Positions 27,548 through 38,400 of a DNA stretch of 64,000 nt are shown here, piece by piece. Every line of letters starts with the position of its first letter. The stretch's first letter is position 1. Location: assembly GCA_026936335.1 (NCBI GenBank), contig JAPMXV010000020.1:1-64000 (forward strand), in the 5' to 3' direction. Position numbers and translations under genes: made by a program. Below the pieces are notes generated by a model that did no database searches, was not told where the DNA came from, and saw only the letters and a list, made by a program, of their open reading frames with translations. Origin of the DNA: Mantamonas sphyraenae. Its lineage: Eukaryota > CRuMs > Mantamonadidae.

Positions 27548-30500
27548 TCACCCTCTCTCCACCAAACTCAACGCATCCTCTTCTTCTCCTCCCTCGTCGT
27601 CTTCCTCGTCCTCCCCTTCTTCCCCATTCTCGTCTTCTTCCTCCATTCCTTCCTCGTCGTCCTCCTCGCCTTCCTCATCCTCTTCGCCCTCCTCATCCCC
27701 ATCCACCGTTTCCTTGCCCTTGCTGCTCTCGCCATCCTCCCCGTCTTTCCCCTCATCTGTGTGTCGCTTGTGGTGCTTGTGATGGTGCCTACGCTTGCCC
27801 CTCCCTGCCACCAGATGCACCACGCTCTGGCTGTTCTTCCGCATCATCGACCTCTTTCGCCGTGCCTTCTTCTTGTTCACTGCCGTGCTGCTGGTGCCCA
27901 TGATCTCCCCCAATCCCAGCTTTGAGTTCTTCACATACTCCTCTGCCGTCTCCCTCGCGGGTGCAAAGATGTGTGTGTGGTTCATAAACACCTCGTGCAC
28001 ACTCAGCACACGTTGGGCACTCAGCACGTTCTTCCGGTAGTTGCTCGCACTCTTCAGATGCTCGTTGTGTGCCGCCACGATGTTCTGGTACCTCTTCCGC
28101 GCCTCTTCGTCCAGATTCTCCACGTGGGCAGGCATCACCGTCATCTCCTGTGTGCGTCGTGTGCTGCGTTTCAACAGCCCCCTGTTCTGCCGCTGCATAA
28201 AAGTGTTCAGTGGCACCGTGTCCTCTGGCAGCAGCCGTCCAATCTGCGCATCAAACCCGCGTGCCACAATCGCCTCCACCTCACGCAATGGTTTCTTTGG
28301 ATCGATGATTGTCAACACCTCAATGACTCCCTCCACCGTCACATAGTCCACCGTCTTTTCCACGTGTTCTTCGTGCTTCATCCCGCTCTTTTCGTCTGCT
28401 GCACGTGCGTGTCGCACGTACGCCTTGAGCGTCTCTGTCACCTCTGTCTTGTATGCCAACACCTCATACAGGTGCTGGTCACGCAGCGTTTCTGCAAAGT
28501 GGCCCTGGTCCATGTCCCTGTTCTCTGCAAACAGCAAACCGTACTCCACCTCCTTTGGAAAGTCGTACGCCAGCGCCGTCATCAGCTTCTCCATGTCCTC
28601 CTCGCTCTTGGATGGACACAAACTCTCCACCACACTCTTCACCACACTGTGCTTCACCAGACCCGTCGTGCGGCTGTGTTTGCGGTAGTCATACGCCGCC
28701 AGCTTCTCCTGGATGCGGTCCATCAGCTTCATCTGGTCGTAGTACACCAGCTCACTCAGCTCACCCCGCATGATCGATGCAAACAGCTCCAGGTCTGCGT
28801 CGTACTTGTACTTCTCCAGCGAGTACACCACATTGTACGCCGTTTCCGCAATCAGCTGCGGCATCCCAAACTTTTGCTTCAGATACTCGGAGAAGAACAC
28901 GTCCAACGCCTGCATGGCTCCCTTCTTCTTGTCACTCTGCTGCTTGCGTGCCCACACATCCTTCACCAGCGCCTCTGTCTCTCGCTTCGTCATGGACCGG
29001 TTCTTGATCTTGCCCTTGGCCCGCAGGTACACGGGCACTTCGGGCCCAAAGCCCAGCGCATTGAAATACTTGAGCTCGTCTTCACCTTCCTCTGAAGACA
29101 CGGCTGCGTTGGCATAGCCCTCCAGGCCACTCACGTCCTTGTCCTTGAAGTAGTCCAGCAGCTTCTTGAGACGTGTGCTGTCGTTGCGCAGCTGTTCCAC
29201 CTCTGCCGCAATGGTGTTGATGATGTCGTTGGGTGCCACGTGCGGTGTGTAGTCAAAGTCGATCTCGGGATACAATCTGCGCAGCTGCCCCCAATCCGGT
29301 TCCACAATGCTGATCGACACCGTGTGCTGCAGCTTCTCCACCTGCTTCACCGTCGCATCCAATGCTTCCTGCATCTCCTCCAATTGTTCGTTGGCCTTCG
29401 ATAGCAGTCCACGAGTGGCAGACAGGTCGCTTTCCCTCTTTCGCAGCTTGTTGTTCATCATCACCAGCGCCGCCGCGTGTTCCGCCTGCAGATTCTCCCG
29501 TTCGATGTCCATCCGCTCGTATGCCAGCCGTGCTTCCGCCAACAGACTGCTGATCTTCATGTACTCGTCCTTGTAGTGCATTGCCTCGTTCAGATCCACC
29601 ACGGTGGCGTGGTACATGTCACGAAACTTTTCGGCTGCCACATTGGCCTCTGCAAGCTCCTCCCCAAGCAGCTTCACCTCACGCCGCATGCGCATCATGT
29701 CTTCAGACGTGGCATCCAATCGATCGCTCTTGGCCAGCATGGCTTCCCTGTGTTCCTGCACCTGTGCACGCAACCGTGCCGTCAGCTCCTGCTCCTCAGC
29801 CAGCTGCTCTTCCACCGCCTGCTTGGCACGTGCGACCGCCATGCGATCCCGTGCCAGACGCTCGGCATACTCAAAGTACGGTGCCTGGGCGTAGTATGGG
29901 GCAGAGTGCACGCCTGTGACCGCATCTGGAGTGTACACTGCCTGTTGCACCACAGGCAGGACAGCCTGAAGCACAGGCGCCACAGCAGTGTCCAATCCAC
30001 TCAGGTACTGCAACACACGCACTGCCTCTTCCGTCTGATCCCTCCTGGTCTGTGCCAATCGCATGGCATGCACACCCATCTCTGCATGACGCAACTCCCC
30101 GTGAGCCACACTGCGCTTGGGACTCACTGCCTCCACATCAACAGCGGGTCGTTGCCAATGGGTGGCACTGGGTGCACTGCGCTTGCGTGGCCATGACGAT
30201 GAAGCCGACGCCGTGTTGGCCAATCCTTCCTCCCCTTCCTGGGCCATGGTCGCCTGCCTGGGTCCCACCACATTGCCAAACACATTCACTGGCGACGGTG
30301 TCTCACGTGTCACCTGCCGCACAATCGATGACGAGGCACTCTCCCGAGACAAGGGCCTTGGGTTGGGTGACTCCCCTCCGCGCATGCTCTTTGCATTCGA
30401 TGTCTGAGTCTGCGTGCGCACCTTGCCCTCCACCTTGCGGATGGATTCGGGTGAGTACAACCTGCCCAGCTCCTGCATCTGTTGGTCCTCCTGCATGTTG

Positions 30501-32161
30501 TCCAACAATCGCTTGCCCTGCGGAGGAATCGTCACCTGCACCATCCCACTCCTGTATCCTCCCCTTCCCTTGTCCTTGTCACCTGTCTCTTCGTACGCTT
30601 GGCCAACACCACCCGTCATCACATGCAGCCCTCCTCCTCCTCCTCCTCCTCGTTTCTTGCTGCGTCGTTTCAACAAGGTCGTGCGCGCAGTCATTGTCCC
30701 ACTCACATTGCGGATGGCTCTGTTCAACCCTACCGATGCCTCCTCCAGGATGCCCAAGTCATATTCCATCTCATGAAAGTCCTGCTTGCGTGGCAGATCT
30801 GCCATGGTGCGAGGACTTGCCCCACTGAGGGACACTCCCGCACTGCTCCCCCCTTGCCCCTCACCGGCTCCACCCACTCCTCCATTCCTCAGTCTCCGTG
30901 TTGTTTTCGCTTCTCTCTCTGCTTGCATCCGTGTCAGGGCCAAGGGGCGAGTGACCCCCGTCCGGGAACGCAGGTTGCTTGTGTGCGACCCAAACAGGTG
31001 CTTGCTCGACCTGCGTGTGTCCTTCATCAATGTGGCACTGCGTACATGGCTTCCCCTCTCACTGCCCTTTACAGATGGCAACACTCCTTTGGTCCCACCA
31101 CGCACCCTATGCTGCTGGGGCTGCGTTGTGTGCTGCACGCCCCTTCCCCTCCTTCCACCAGCTCCCCCCTCTGTCCCATCCTCCCTTCCCACATCCCCTC
31201 TCCATGTCACCTGTCCCCTGGGTGTGTCATTACCCTCGTTGTCATGTCCTTCATCAGCCCCGTCCTCTCCCTCCCTCTCCCTCTCCTCCTCCTCCTCCTC
31301 CTCGTGCAGCAGATGCTTCGTCTTTAGCATCTCCTCCACCTCCTCTTCCGTATGGGTGCCATTCAATGCACGCACATACGCAAGAAAGGGTGAATACTTG
31401 GCCTGTGCCTGTTCGAAACTCATCAGTTCCCCCGAGCGGAAGTGAAGGGCATCGTTGTGACCGTTGTCCTGCTCTTCCACAGCCCTTGTTGCAGCACGCA
31501 CAGCCTCTTCCTCCTCCTCCTCCTCCTCCCCAACCTCTTCTCCCCCTTCCCTTTCTTCCTCTGCCTCCTCCTCTTCCTCTGCCTCCCGTCCCTCCTCCTC
31601 CGCCACGCCCGTTTCCCGTTTGGCAATGGGCACCCGCACGACCTGCAGACCCAATCCGGCCCCACGCTGGTCGTCTGCCCATCCCACACGCTCCCTACCA
31701 TCGTCTTCTTCGTCTCCATATGTGTACACATGCTGAGTCTGTTGGTGCAGCTCATCCAGGGTGGGTGGCGGTGTTCCTCGGTCGCGAAAGACAAAGGTGC
31801 CTTCAGCCGCAAGGACCCCCTTGGCTCCCCTCCTGCCAGACCCATCACCGGCATTGTCCTCCCCATCCTCCTCCTCGTCCCCACTGTCGTCCTCATTGAC
31901 ATGCCCATCTGATTCCCCACGTGACAATGGGTTGCCCCTGCTGCCTGGGGTGGTGCTGCTTGTGCGGGCACTGGCTGGCAGTTCCAAGATGCCCCCTGCC
32001 TGCTGGGCTGCACGGCGTTCCTGGTCCTTGCGTGCATTGAGCATGGCCCTTTGGTACGCAGGAGAGGCGGATGGGGCTGTGGAAGAGGGAGGATGGATGG
32101 CTGTGGAATGGAACGACCATCCTGCCACCGACAATGGCTTGTCCAACGGCGTGTCCTGCAT
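27548..32161 (-). CDS. Large coiled-coil protein, TSNAXIP1-like (probable axonemal)
   Basis: The 1537-residue intronless product begins MQDTPLDKPLSVAGW. The first half is disordered, with acidic Glu runs and Arg/Ser-rich parts. From about residue 750 a long coiled coil appears (EYAERLARDRMAVARAKQAV onward). It is followed by a conserved block, DWGQLRRLYPEIDFDY, ALGFGPEVPVYLR and GKIKNRSMTKRETEALVKD, that resembles the core of translin-associated factor X-interacting protein 1 and relatives, which are ciliary/sperm proteins. The last 100 residues are a Lys/His then Glu/Asp-rich tail. Convergent neighbour of TTLL with 18 nt between stops. Assignment rests on the one block; the rest is low complexity. 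Confidence 0.6.
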   Translation of the reverse strand: MQDTPLDKPLSVAGWSFHSTAIHPPSSTAPSASPAYQRAMLNARKDQERRAAQQAGGILELPASARTSSTTPGSRGNPLSRGESDGHVNEDDSGDEEEDGEDNAGDGSGRRGAKGVLAAEGTFVFRDRGTPPPTLDELHQQTQHVYTYGDEEDDGRERVGWADDQRGAGLGLQVVRVPIAKRETGVAEEEGREAEEEEEAEEEREGGEEVGEEEEEEEEAVRAATRAVEEQDNGHNDALHFRSGELMSFEQAQAKYSPFLAYVRALNGTHTEEEVEEMLKTKHLLHEEEEEEEREREGEDGADEGHDNEGNDTPRGQVTWRGDVGREDGTEGGAGGRRGRGVQHTTQPQQHRVRGGTKGVLPSVKGSERGSHVRSATLMKDTRRSSKHLFGSHTSNLRSRTGVTRPLALTRMQAEREAKTTRRLRNGGVGGAGEGQGGSSAGVSLSGASPRTMADLPRKQDFHEMEYDLGILEEASVGLNRAIRNVSGTMTARTTLLKRRSKKRGGGGGGGLHVMTGGVGQAYEETGDKDKGRGGYRSGMVQVTIPPQGKRLLDNMQEDQQMQELGRLYSPESIRKVEGKVRTQTQTSNAKSMRGGESPNPRPLSRESASSSIVRQVTRETPSPVNVFGNVVGPRQATMAQEGEEGLANTASASSSWPRKRSAPSATHWQRPAVDVEAVSPKRSVAHGELRHAEMGVHAMRLAQTRRDQTEEAVRVLQYLSGLDTAVAPVLQAVLPVVQQAVYTPDAVTGVHSAPYYAQAPYFEYAERLARDRMAVARAKQAVEEQLAEEQELTARLRAQVQEHREAMLAKSDRLDATSEDMMRMRREVKLLGEELAEANVAAEKFRDMYHATVVDLNEAMHYKDEYMKISSLLAEARLAYERMDIERENLQAEHAAALVMMNNKLRKRESDLSATRGLLSKANEQLEEMQEALDATVKQVEKLQHTVSISIVEPDWGQLRRLYPEIDFDYTPHVAPNDIINTIAAEVEQLRNDSTRLKKLLDYFKDKDVSGLEGYANAAVSSEEGEDELKYFNALGFGPEVPVYLRAKGKIKNRSMTKRETEALVKDVWARKQQSDKKKGAMQALDVFFSEYLKQKFGMPQLIAETAYNVVYSLEKYKYDADLELFASIMRGELSELVYYDQMKLMDRIQEKLAAYDYRKHSRTTGLVKHSVVKSVVESLCPSKSEEDMEKLMTALAYDFPKEVEYGLLFAENRDMDQGHFAETLRDQHLYEVLAYKTEVTETLKAYVRHARAADEKSGMKHEEHVEKTVDYVTVEGVIEVLTIIDPKKPLREVEAIVARGFDAQIGRLLPEDTVPLNTFMQRQNRGLLKRSTRRTQEMTVMPAHVENLDEEARKRYQNIVAAHNEHLKSASNYRKNVLSAQRVLSVHEVFMNHTHIFAPARETAEEYVKNSKLGLGEIMGTSSTAVNKKKARRKRSMMRKNSQSVVHLVAGRGKRRHHHKHHKRHTDEGKDGEDGESSKGKETVDGDEEGEEDEEGEEDDEEGMEEEDENGEEGEDEEDDEGGEEEDALSLVERG

Positions 32162-32329
32162 CCTTTTCTCTTGATTTGGTGCCACCCACGCCACTGACAC
32201 ACATCCCATCCACCCCATGCCATCCACACACAACCCCACCATACACACACACACACTCTCTCTCCACATCCACGTCCATGCACAACCCACGGGAGTGGAC
32301 CCATTTCAAACTCCAACACCTTTTGCAGC

Positions 32330-33910
32330 ATGCCAATGTCCAGGCCGATGTGGAGGAAGAGTGTGGTGATGAGTGTGCCACTCCTCCTGCTGTTTGTGAT
32401 GTTGCTTCTGGTGTCCCACAACACACACACGCGTGGTGGGGGTCGGGTGCTGGCGGCGGCGTCGTCGGCCCAAGACACGTCAGCAGGCGTGGTGTGGGAC
32501 GACAGCGACCTGAGCGACGAAGAGCAGGACACCATGGCCACCAACCGTCGTGTCACACAAACACACAAGGACGATGACTTGGACCAGGTGATGGCAGATC
32601 TGGATTTGCAGCTGAAGGATGCCCTGGAGGACGTGGAGAACGCAAAGCCGTACAAGCAACAAATGCAGGAGCTGGAACGACGTCTGCGGGAACGGGAGGA
32701 GCGGCGGCAGAAGCTGCTGGCTGAAGAGCAAGCGAATGATGTGAACAAGACATCGATGTCGTATGAGGAGTTCAAGGCAGGTGGGTGGAGACGGTGGAAG
32801 GAGGTGGACTCGCAATCACTCAAGGCCATCTACGAGCAACTGGAGGAGGATCTGAAGGAGGAGAAGGAGTGGAAGGGACACACGGATGACCAAGGGACTA
32901 AGGAGGAGGCAGAGGAGAGGGTGAAGGCGGAGGAGGCAGTGCGGGCAGCACAGGAAGCACGAAAGAGAAAGGCAGAGGAGGAACGGCAGGCAAGGGTCAG
33001 GGAGAGGGAGGAGAAGGAGAGACTGAAACGAGAGGAGGCAGCACGGAAGAGGGCGGAACAGGCAGAGAAGAGACGCAAAGCACGGGAACGTAGGGAGAGG
33101 GAGGAACAAAGGGAGAGGGAGAGGGAGTGGGAGAGGGAGAGGGTGAGGGAGATGCAGGCTCAGGAGAAGGCACGCAAGGAGGCACAGGAACGCAGACGCA
33201 AGGCACGAGAGGAGGCCATGCGTAAAAGGGAGCAACGTGCCAAGGATGCCAAGGACAAGAGCAATGGTGGTGGTGGTGGTGCACAGAGCAGCAGCAGCGC
33301 CAACAACAACAACAACAACAACCCACGTTGGAAGGAGAACGATGCCCAGAGGGCCAAGAAGGACTATTACGACATCCTCAACGTGGCAAAGACTGCCTCC
33401 AAGAGAGAGATCAAGCGAGCATACAAGCGCCAGAGCGTGCGCTTCCACCCAGACAAGAACCGTGGCTACGAACACAGCAACCAAGTGTTTGCTCAGATTG
33501 CAGAGGCCTACGAGGTGCTCAGCGACGACAACAAGCGACGTGTCTACGACCAATACGGCCGCGAGGGTCTCCAAGAAGGCGGCGCAGGCGGTGAGGGCTT
33601 TGAAGGGTTCGAGTTTGACTTTGGCGGCTTCACCGATCCGTTTGAGCTGTTCAAGCGCTTTGCAGGCGAGGGTGGCCAGGGAGGCCATGGAGGCTTCCGC
33701 ATTGTGGTGGAGAATGTCGGTGGCTTTGCCGAGCAGGTGGGTGGCGCTTTTGGCGAGTTTTTCGACGGCTTCATGGAGAGCGACGGCGACGACGACACAG
33801 CCGGCAGCTGGAGCTTCGGTGGCTGGAGCGATAACGAGGCCATCCACCACGGAGGTGGTGGTAAGGCTGGCCAGGCCAAGGGCAAGGCGCAGGGCAAGGG
33901 CAAAAAGTGA
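32330..33910 (+). CDS. ER-anchored DnaJ protein with C-terminal J domain
   Basis: The 526-residue product has a hydrophobic signal or anchor (VPLLLLFVMLLLV, about residues 16-28). A very long charged helix rich in Arg/Glu/Lys follows (about 110-315). The J domain comes next (KKDYYDILNVAKTAS, HPD motif near residue 372 in RFHPDKN, then YDQYGREGLQEGG). The Gly/Phe-rich tail (FEFDFGGFTDPFELFKRF) ends in a Gly/Lys stretch. It would recruit Hsp70/BiP, with the J domain in the ER lumen if the N-terminus is a signal (inference). The Asn run (about 327-333) is a short low-complexity insertion. The ATG at 32330 gives the best signal; a second ATG lies two codons later. Confidence 0.8.
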   Translation: MPMSRPMWRKSVVMSVPLLLLFVMLLLVSHNTHTRGGGRVLAAASSAQDTSAGVVWDDSDLSDEEQDTMATNRRVTQTHKDDDLDQVMADLDLQLKDALEDVENAKPYKQQMQELERRLREREERRQKLLAEEQANDVNKTSMSYEEFKAGGWRRWKEVDSQSLKAIYEQLEEDLKEEKEWKGHTDDQGTKEEAEERVKAEEAVRAAQEARKRKAEEERQARVREREEKERLKREEAARKRAEQAEKRRKARERREREEQREREREWERERVREMQAQEKARKEAQERRRKAREEAMRKREQRAKDAKDKSNGGGGGAQSSSSANNNNNNNPRWKENDAQRAKKDYYDILNVAKTASKREIKRAYKRQSVRFHPDKNRGYEHSNQVFAQIAEAYEVLSDDNKRRVYDQYGREGLQEGGAGGEGFEGFEFDFGGFTDPFELFKRFAGEGGQGGHGGFRIVVENVGGFAEQVGGAFGEFFDGFMESDGDDDTAGSWSFGGWSDNEAIHHGGGGKAGQAKGKAQGKGKK

Positions 33911-34082
33911 AACGATGGAGCACGCCGAGCAATATATGGTACGCCGTCACTGCATCCGTCTTTTTTGATTGACGTTCAAATCATGCATTCTATCCATAGA
34001 CGATGATTTTGGCATGAATCAAAATTTACTGATTGGTTCGCCACAAGTGCTGCCTCGCACTCACCCTACGCTCAATGGATGC

Positions 34083-35828
34083 TCAATTGATGATTTTCTG
34101 GCCGTGCTCGTCCGTGCGAAAGGGCGGGTGGAAGGTGAGGAGAGTGGAGACCATGCAGACGAGGGCCATGATGAAAAACGGACCGCTCCAGTTGCCTGCA
34201 ACCTCGGTCATGGGCTCAAACATGACGGGGATAAACGTGCCCAGAGTGGAGCCGATTTGGAGGAAGCCAAAGAACTTGCCAAAGTTGTTGTGGCCGTAGT
34301 AGGTGCTGATGACGGAGGGGAACATGGTGAAGCAGCTGCCAAAGCCAAAGCCGAGAAGGACGATGCAGAGGAGATAGAAGATGTCCATGGTCATGCTGGT
34401 GCTGTTGTGGAGATGCATGGCACCCAACAGGAGTTGGAGCAGGGCCATGACGCCGAGGTTGCCAGCGAGGACCTGGGTGCGTGCCACGTTGTACTTGTGG
34501 GCCAACCAGTCCGAGAGCATGCCCGACACAATGGTGCCGGTGCCATTCATGACACTAAAGGCGAGGGCGACCCAGATGTGCACGTCAAAGATCTGTGTGT
34601 AGAGGTAGGGCTCGGTGAGCTGCTTTGTGTTTGCCACGACATACAAGCCGGACCCAATGCCCCCAAAGTAGGCCAGGGTCAGGTACCAGAAGTACTTCTC
34701 CTTGAGGATGATGAAGCTCTCACCCACACTCATGGGATCCTCAGAGAAGCCTTCCACCAGCGGGGGTGCATCCTCCTCCTGCTGCCTGCGTTTCCTCTTT
34801 CTTCGCGTGCCCCCCTCACTAACCACCGACGATGTCGATGCCTCACTGTCTGTCGATCCGTACGTGGGTGCTGCCTTGAGGTGTGCCGGCGTGTGTGGCG
34901 GACTGCTGCTGCGCTGGCCGTAGCTGGGCGTTGCGAAGTCGTCGTCGTCGTCGTCGTCGTTGCCACCATCACCATCATTGTCATCGTCACCATCACGCGA
35001 GGCACGTGCCTCATTAGCCAGGAGCGAGTCTGTGGCACTGGCGCCCAGTTGGCCCTCCTCCTCGTCCTCCTCGTCGTACTCGTGGAATTTGGCGCCAAAC
35101 TCGCCCAGAAACAAAATGAAAAAGGCGGGAAGCATGACGCAGGCGAGTGCAAAGCCCAGGGTGCGTGTGAGCACAGGCCAGCAGTGGGGTTCATGGCAGT
35201 TGGCCACGTTGGCCACAGTCAGGTAGAAGAGGACAGTGATGCCAAGCGAGAACGACATGCAGGCGCCGACCACGCTGATGGCCGAGCCGCGCATTTTGGA
35301 GGAGCTGGTTTTGATGGCTGTGGTCAGGGCGGCCAGGAAGGTGCCTCCACCGGCAAAGCCCACCACCAGCATGCAGGCACACAGGACATAAAAGGTGGAG
35401 GCGCCTGTGAAGGAGCCCAGCACGTAAAACACGGCCAGGAGGAGGGCGCAAACAAAGCCGGTGACGCCCGAGCCGTACTTGTCGTTGAGGTAACCGACGG
35501 GAAAGGTGAAATACAGGCCGATGAGGGCACATGTGGTCAACACCGACGTCTCTGTGTTGCCAATCTTCTGGTCCAGCTTCACCATCTGTGCAATTGTGTT
35601 GATGGCATTCTGTGTGTGCCGTGTATGCGCCGTGTGCCGTGGAAAAATCCGTCAGCCCTCTCCCGCTCTCGTTTCGTCCGCGCTAACAAACCCGCGTGCA
35701 CAACCTCGCCCCAGCGTCCCACGTACCGACGTGCCACTCAACAGTGCCACCAACATGCTCGCAAACACCACCAGGGGCGCCCTTGGAATGCCAAAGGTAT
35801 CCAGACACTTGCGGGCAAAGTCGTCCAT
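34083..35828 (-). CDS. MFS transporter, nodulin-like/Mch1 type
   Basis: Exons 35727-35828 and 34083-35609 (intron GTACGT...ACAG, 117 nt) give 542 aa. There are twelve predicted TM helices split by a large hydrophilic loop with poly-Asp, Ser and Arg/Lys runs (about residues 190-290). The motif FPVGYLNDKYGSGVTG in the first half is the MFS loop 2-3 signature in the form seen in the nodulin-like/NFD4 and Mch1 monocarboxylate-like groups. Substrate unknown. Splicing joins MLVALLSGTS to NAINTIAQMV, restoring TM1. Divergent from the FLVCR-type gene, ATGs 214 nt apart. Confidence 0.85.
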
Positions 35829-36042
35829 GTGGTGCTGTGTGGGTGGTGGGGAGCCGGGAAGAGGGAGCCCTGCCGATCTTTTTCTTTGGCTCCCAACGGG
35901 CACACACCGAGTGATTGGGTTGACAATGCCATGGAAGGTGTTGGTTGGATGGATGTGTGTATGAAATGAGGACATGGAGTGAGGAGTGAGTGAGGGGACA
36001 TTCACGCTGGATGAACCAGGCGAAAAACGAGTCGGCGCCACC

Positions 36043-37583
36043 ATGCCACGCGTTGCTGCAGAGCTGCAGTACCACGTGGTACGTGACTCACAGGACAGTG
36101 TGGATGCCCATCAGCCTGTGTTGGAGTGGAAACGGTGGATCATGCTAGGTTCGTAACCCTTTTGTTCCGGTGTGACAACACACACCATGCACAGTGACTG
36201 ACACACCACACCCACGTGCGCGAACCTGTGCGTGTGTGTGTGGACATCATCCGCAGTGCTGTTTGTACTGGCCAGTGCGGCCAATGCCATGTGTTGGATC
36301 ACGTACGCACCCATCTCAGACGTGGTCGAACGGGACTTTGCCGTTTCCTCACAATTCGTGGATCTGTTGAGCATCACATTCATGGCTGTGTTTCCCTTTG
36401 CATTGGCACCTGCCATTGTCATGCTCAACAGGGTTGGGCTTCGCACAGGAGTGGGTTGAAACCGAGGGGGGGGGAGCCTTTTCCTTCGTGCCACACGGGA
36501 TCGTCGCCCCTCACTCACCCACCGACGACCCCACACTCCATGCACTTCGTCCAGGTGGCAACGGGGGCAGTGTTGACCACGATTGGTGCGTGGGTACGTG
36601 TCACTGCTCACCATGCGCAGGATTATTGGGCATTGTTTGCCGGACAAGCACTTGCCGCTTTGGGTCAACCCTTCCTGCTGAGTGCCCCTGCCACTCTCAG
36701 TGCCCATTGGTTTGGTGTGCGTGAACGTACCCTGGCCACCACGCTGGGCATCCTGGCCAGTCCCATGGGCATTGCTGTGGGCAGTCTGGTACCTCCTGCA
36801 GCCATACACGGTGTCGACACGCGTGTGTTCAACCTCAACCTCATCCAAGCATTGACGTGCACAGTTGTGGCTGCTCTCGTCGTCTCCCTCTTCCAATCCC
36901 GTCCTCGCACCGCCCCTTCCCTCAGTGCAGAGCTCGCCGACAAGCTGCAAGACTCGGATCGCACACAGGCCCTACGCTTGCTCTCCTCTCGCAACTTTTC
37001 CCTTTTGGCACTCTGTTTTGCCGTTTCCTTCTGTGCCTTCTCCACCCTCGTCACTCTCATGGATCAGTTTCTGCGTGTCTACGCTTACGATGATGCCTTC
37101 AACGGCCTTGTCAACTCCCTCCTCGTCTGTTCAGGCCTCCTGGGCTCACTGCTCGCATCTGTGCTCGCTGATTACACCCTTCGATACACACGCACTCTTC
37201 AGGTCTGCATGCTGCTGTGTTCGGGATCGATGATGGCATTTGCGGCTGCCATGGGACCCAACAATCACCTCCTGGTTGCCCTCCTTGCTTCCCTGGTGGG
37301 GCTCACGTTGACCCCGCAGATGTCTCTCGCCATCGAATTGGCTGTGGAGATGAGCTTCCCATGTGGTGAAGCCCTGCCGACGGGGATGCTGGTCGTGGGG
37401 GGGCAAATCCTGGGCATTCCTGCTCTGCTTGTCGCAAACCATTACATGGGACTGGGTGACATCAGCACCTTCCTGTGGGTGTGTTCCGTCGCCGTGGCAG
37501 GTGCCTCGGTGGTCATCTTTGCTTTTGATGGCAAGTTGTTGCGACGTGAACATGAGGAAGCGGTGCTCCGGGTGCGATCGTGA
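36043..37583 (+). CDS. FLVCR/SLC49-family MFS transporter
   Basis: Exons 36043-36148, 36257-36450 and 36555-37583 (donors GTTCGT and GTGGGT) give 442 aa. All splice phases fit, and the first start has an ideal CGCCACCATG context. The protein reads WKRWIMLVLFVLASAANAM then CWITYAPISDVV, the FLVCR/DIRC2 TM1 pattern. LNRVGLRTG-VATGAV with GAWVRV follows. GQALAALGQPFLLSAPATLS and WFGVRERTLATTLGIL are the family hallmarks in TM4-5. Twelve TM helices. SLC49 members carry heme, choline or pyridoxine; the substrate here is open. Stop is 16 nt from the convergent Nudix gene. Confidence 0.9.
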
Positions 37584-37599
37584 CGACGGGATTTCGGGT

Positions 37600-38307
37600 T
37601 CATTGCTTGCTCTCGCTTGCCCATTGGGCTCCCATGGTCAATCCCAGGGCGTACAGATACAGTTTGCTGTCGACGAGGAAGCCATGGGTGGTGTGAAAGT
37701 CTCGCAGGGTGGCAAGGAGTGCAGACACAGGCACAAACACACACGCAATGTACTCCTCGTCGTCCAACTCCTGCTTGCTCTCTTGGCCATCCACATCGAC
37801 ACGCACCGTCACCAGCTGCACCGCATCCGACGTGATGCCAGGGTCCAGCGGCAACGCCAGCCTGTGGTCTTCCACCACCTCGCCCGAGTATCCACATTCC
37901 TCACGCAGTTCACGCAGCGCAGCCTGTTCCACCGTCTCGCCGTCATCCACAAGGCCCGCAGGGAGCTCTACCGTCACCTTGTGTGTTGGGGGGCGGTACT
38001 GGAGCACAAGGAGCACGTGGTCTTCCTTCCAAGCGGAGCTGCTGGCCAACACCAGCATTTCCACGCCGTCCACGCTGTCCTGAGCCTCCTGCTGGTTTGT
38101 TGTTGTGCGCTCGATGGCCTCGTAGACCACACTCTCCTCCATGTCTGGGTTGGTGTACTCCAACTTGTTGAAGCGCAACCACCTGCCCTCGGCCACCACC
38201 TCCTTGCCCACCTCGGTGACCCCCTTGAGCACCTTGAGCTTCTTTTCGTACACGTCCGCACTGTCGACGGGAAGCACACAGGGTTTGCTCGAATCACTCT
38301 CGCTCAT
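37600..38307 (-). CDS. Nudix hydrolase, ADP-ribose pyrophosphatase (NUDT5-like)
   Basis: The 235-residue product has a complete Nudix box, GLVDDGETVEQAALRELREE plus CGY (near residues 131-153), and the preceding VTVELPAG of ADP-ribose/NDP-sugar pyrophosphatases. It would cleave ADP-ribose to AMP and ribose-5-phosphate, and may act on 8-oxo-GDP like NUDT5. The start MSESDSSK lies 93 nt from the divergent kelch gene start. The last residues, ALGLTMGAQWASESKQ, form a helical tail. Confidence 0.93.
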   Translation of the reverse strand: MSESDSSKPCVLPVDSADVYEKKLKVLKGVTEVGKEVVAEGRWLRFNKLEYTNPDMEESVVYEAIERTTTNQQEAQDSVDGVEMLVLASSSAWKEDHVLLVLQYRPPTHKVTVELPAGLVDDGETVEQAALRELREECGYSGEVVEDHRLALPLDPGITSDAVQLVTVRVDVDGQESKQELDDEEYIACVFVPVSALLATLRDFHTTHGFLVDSKLYLYALGLTMGAQWASESKQ

Positions 38308-38400
38308 CCCGTGTTCCGGTTCCTGACACACTTGGGTCGCCTTTCGCGCCTCCACACCCAGCACATTCACACCCACAACACCAACGGGCCACGTCCCACC

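Noticed and set aside
33911-34082. AT-richer spacer between DnaJ and the MFS gene as a transposon scar
   Set aside because: No terminal repeats or target-site duplication; it looks like an ordinary 3' spacer.
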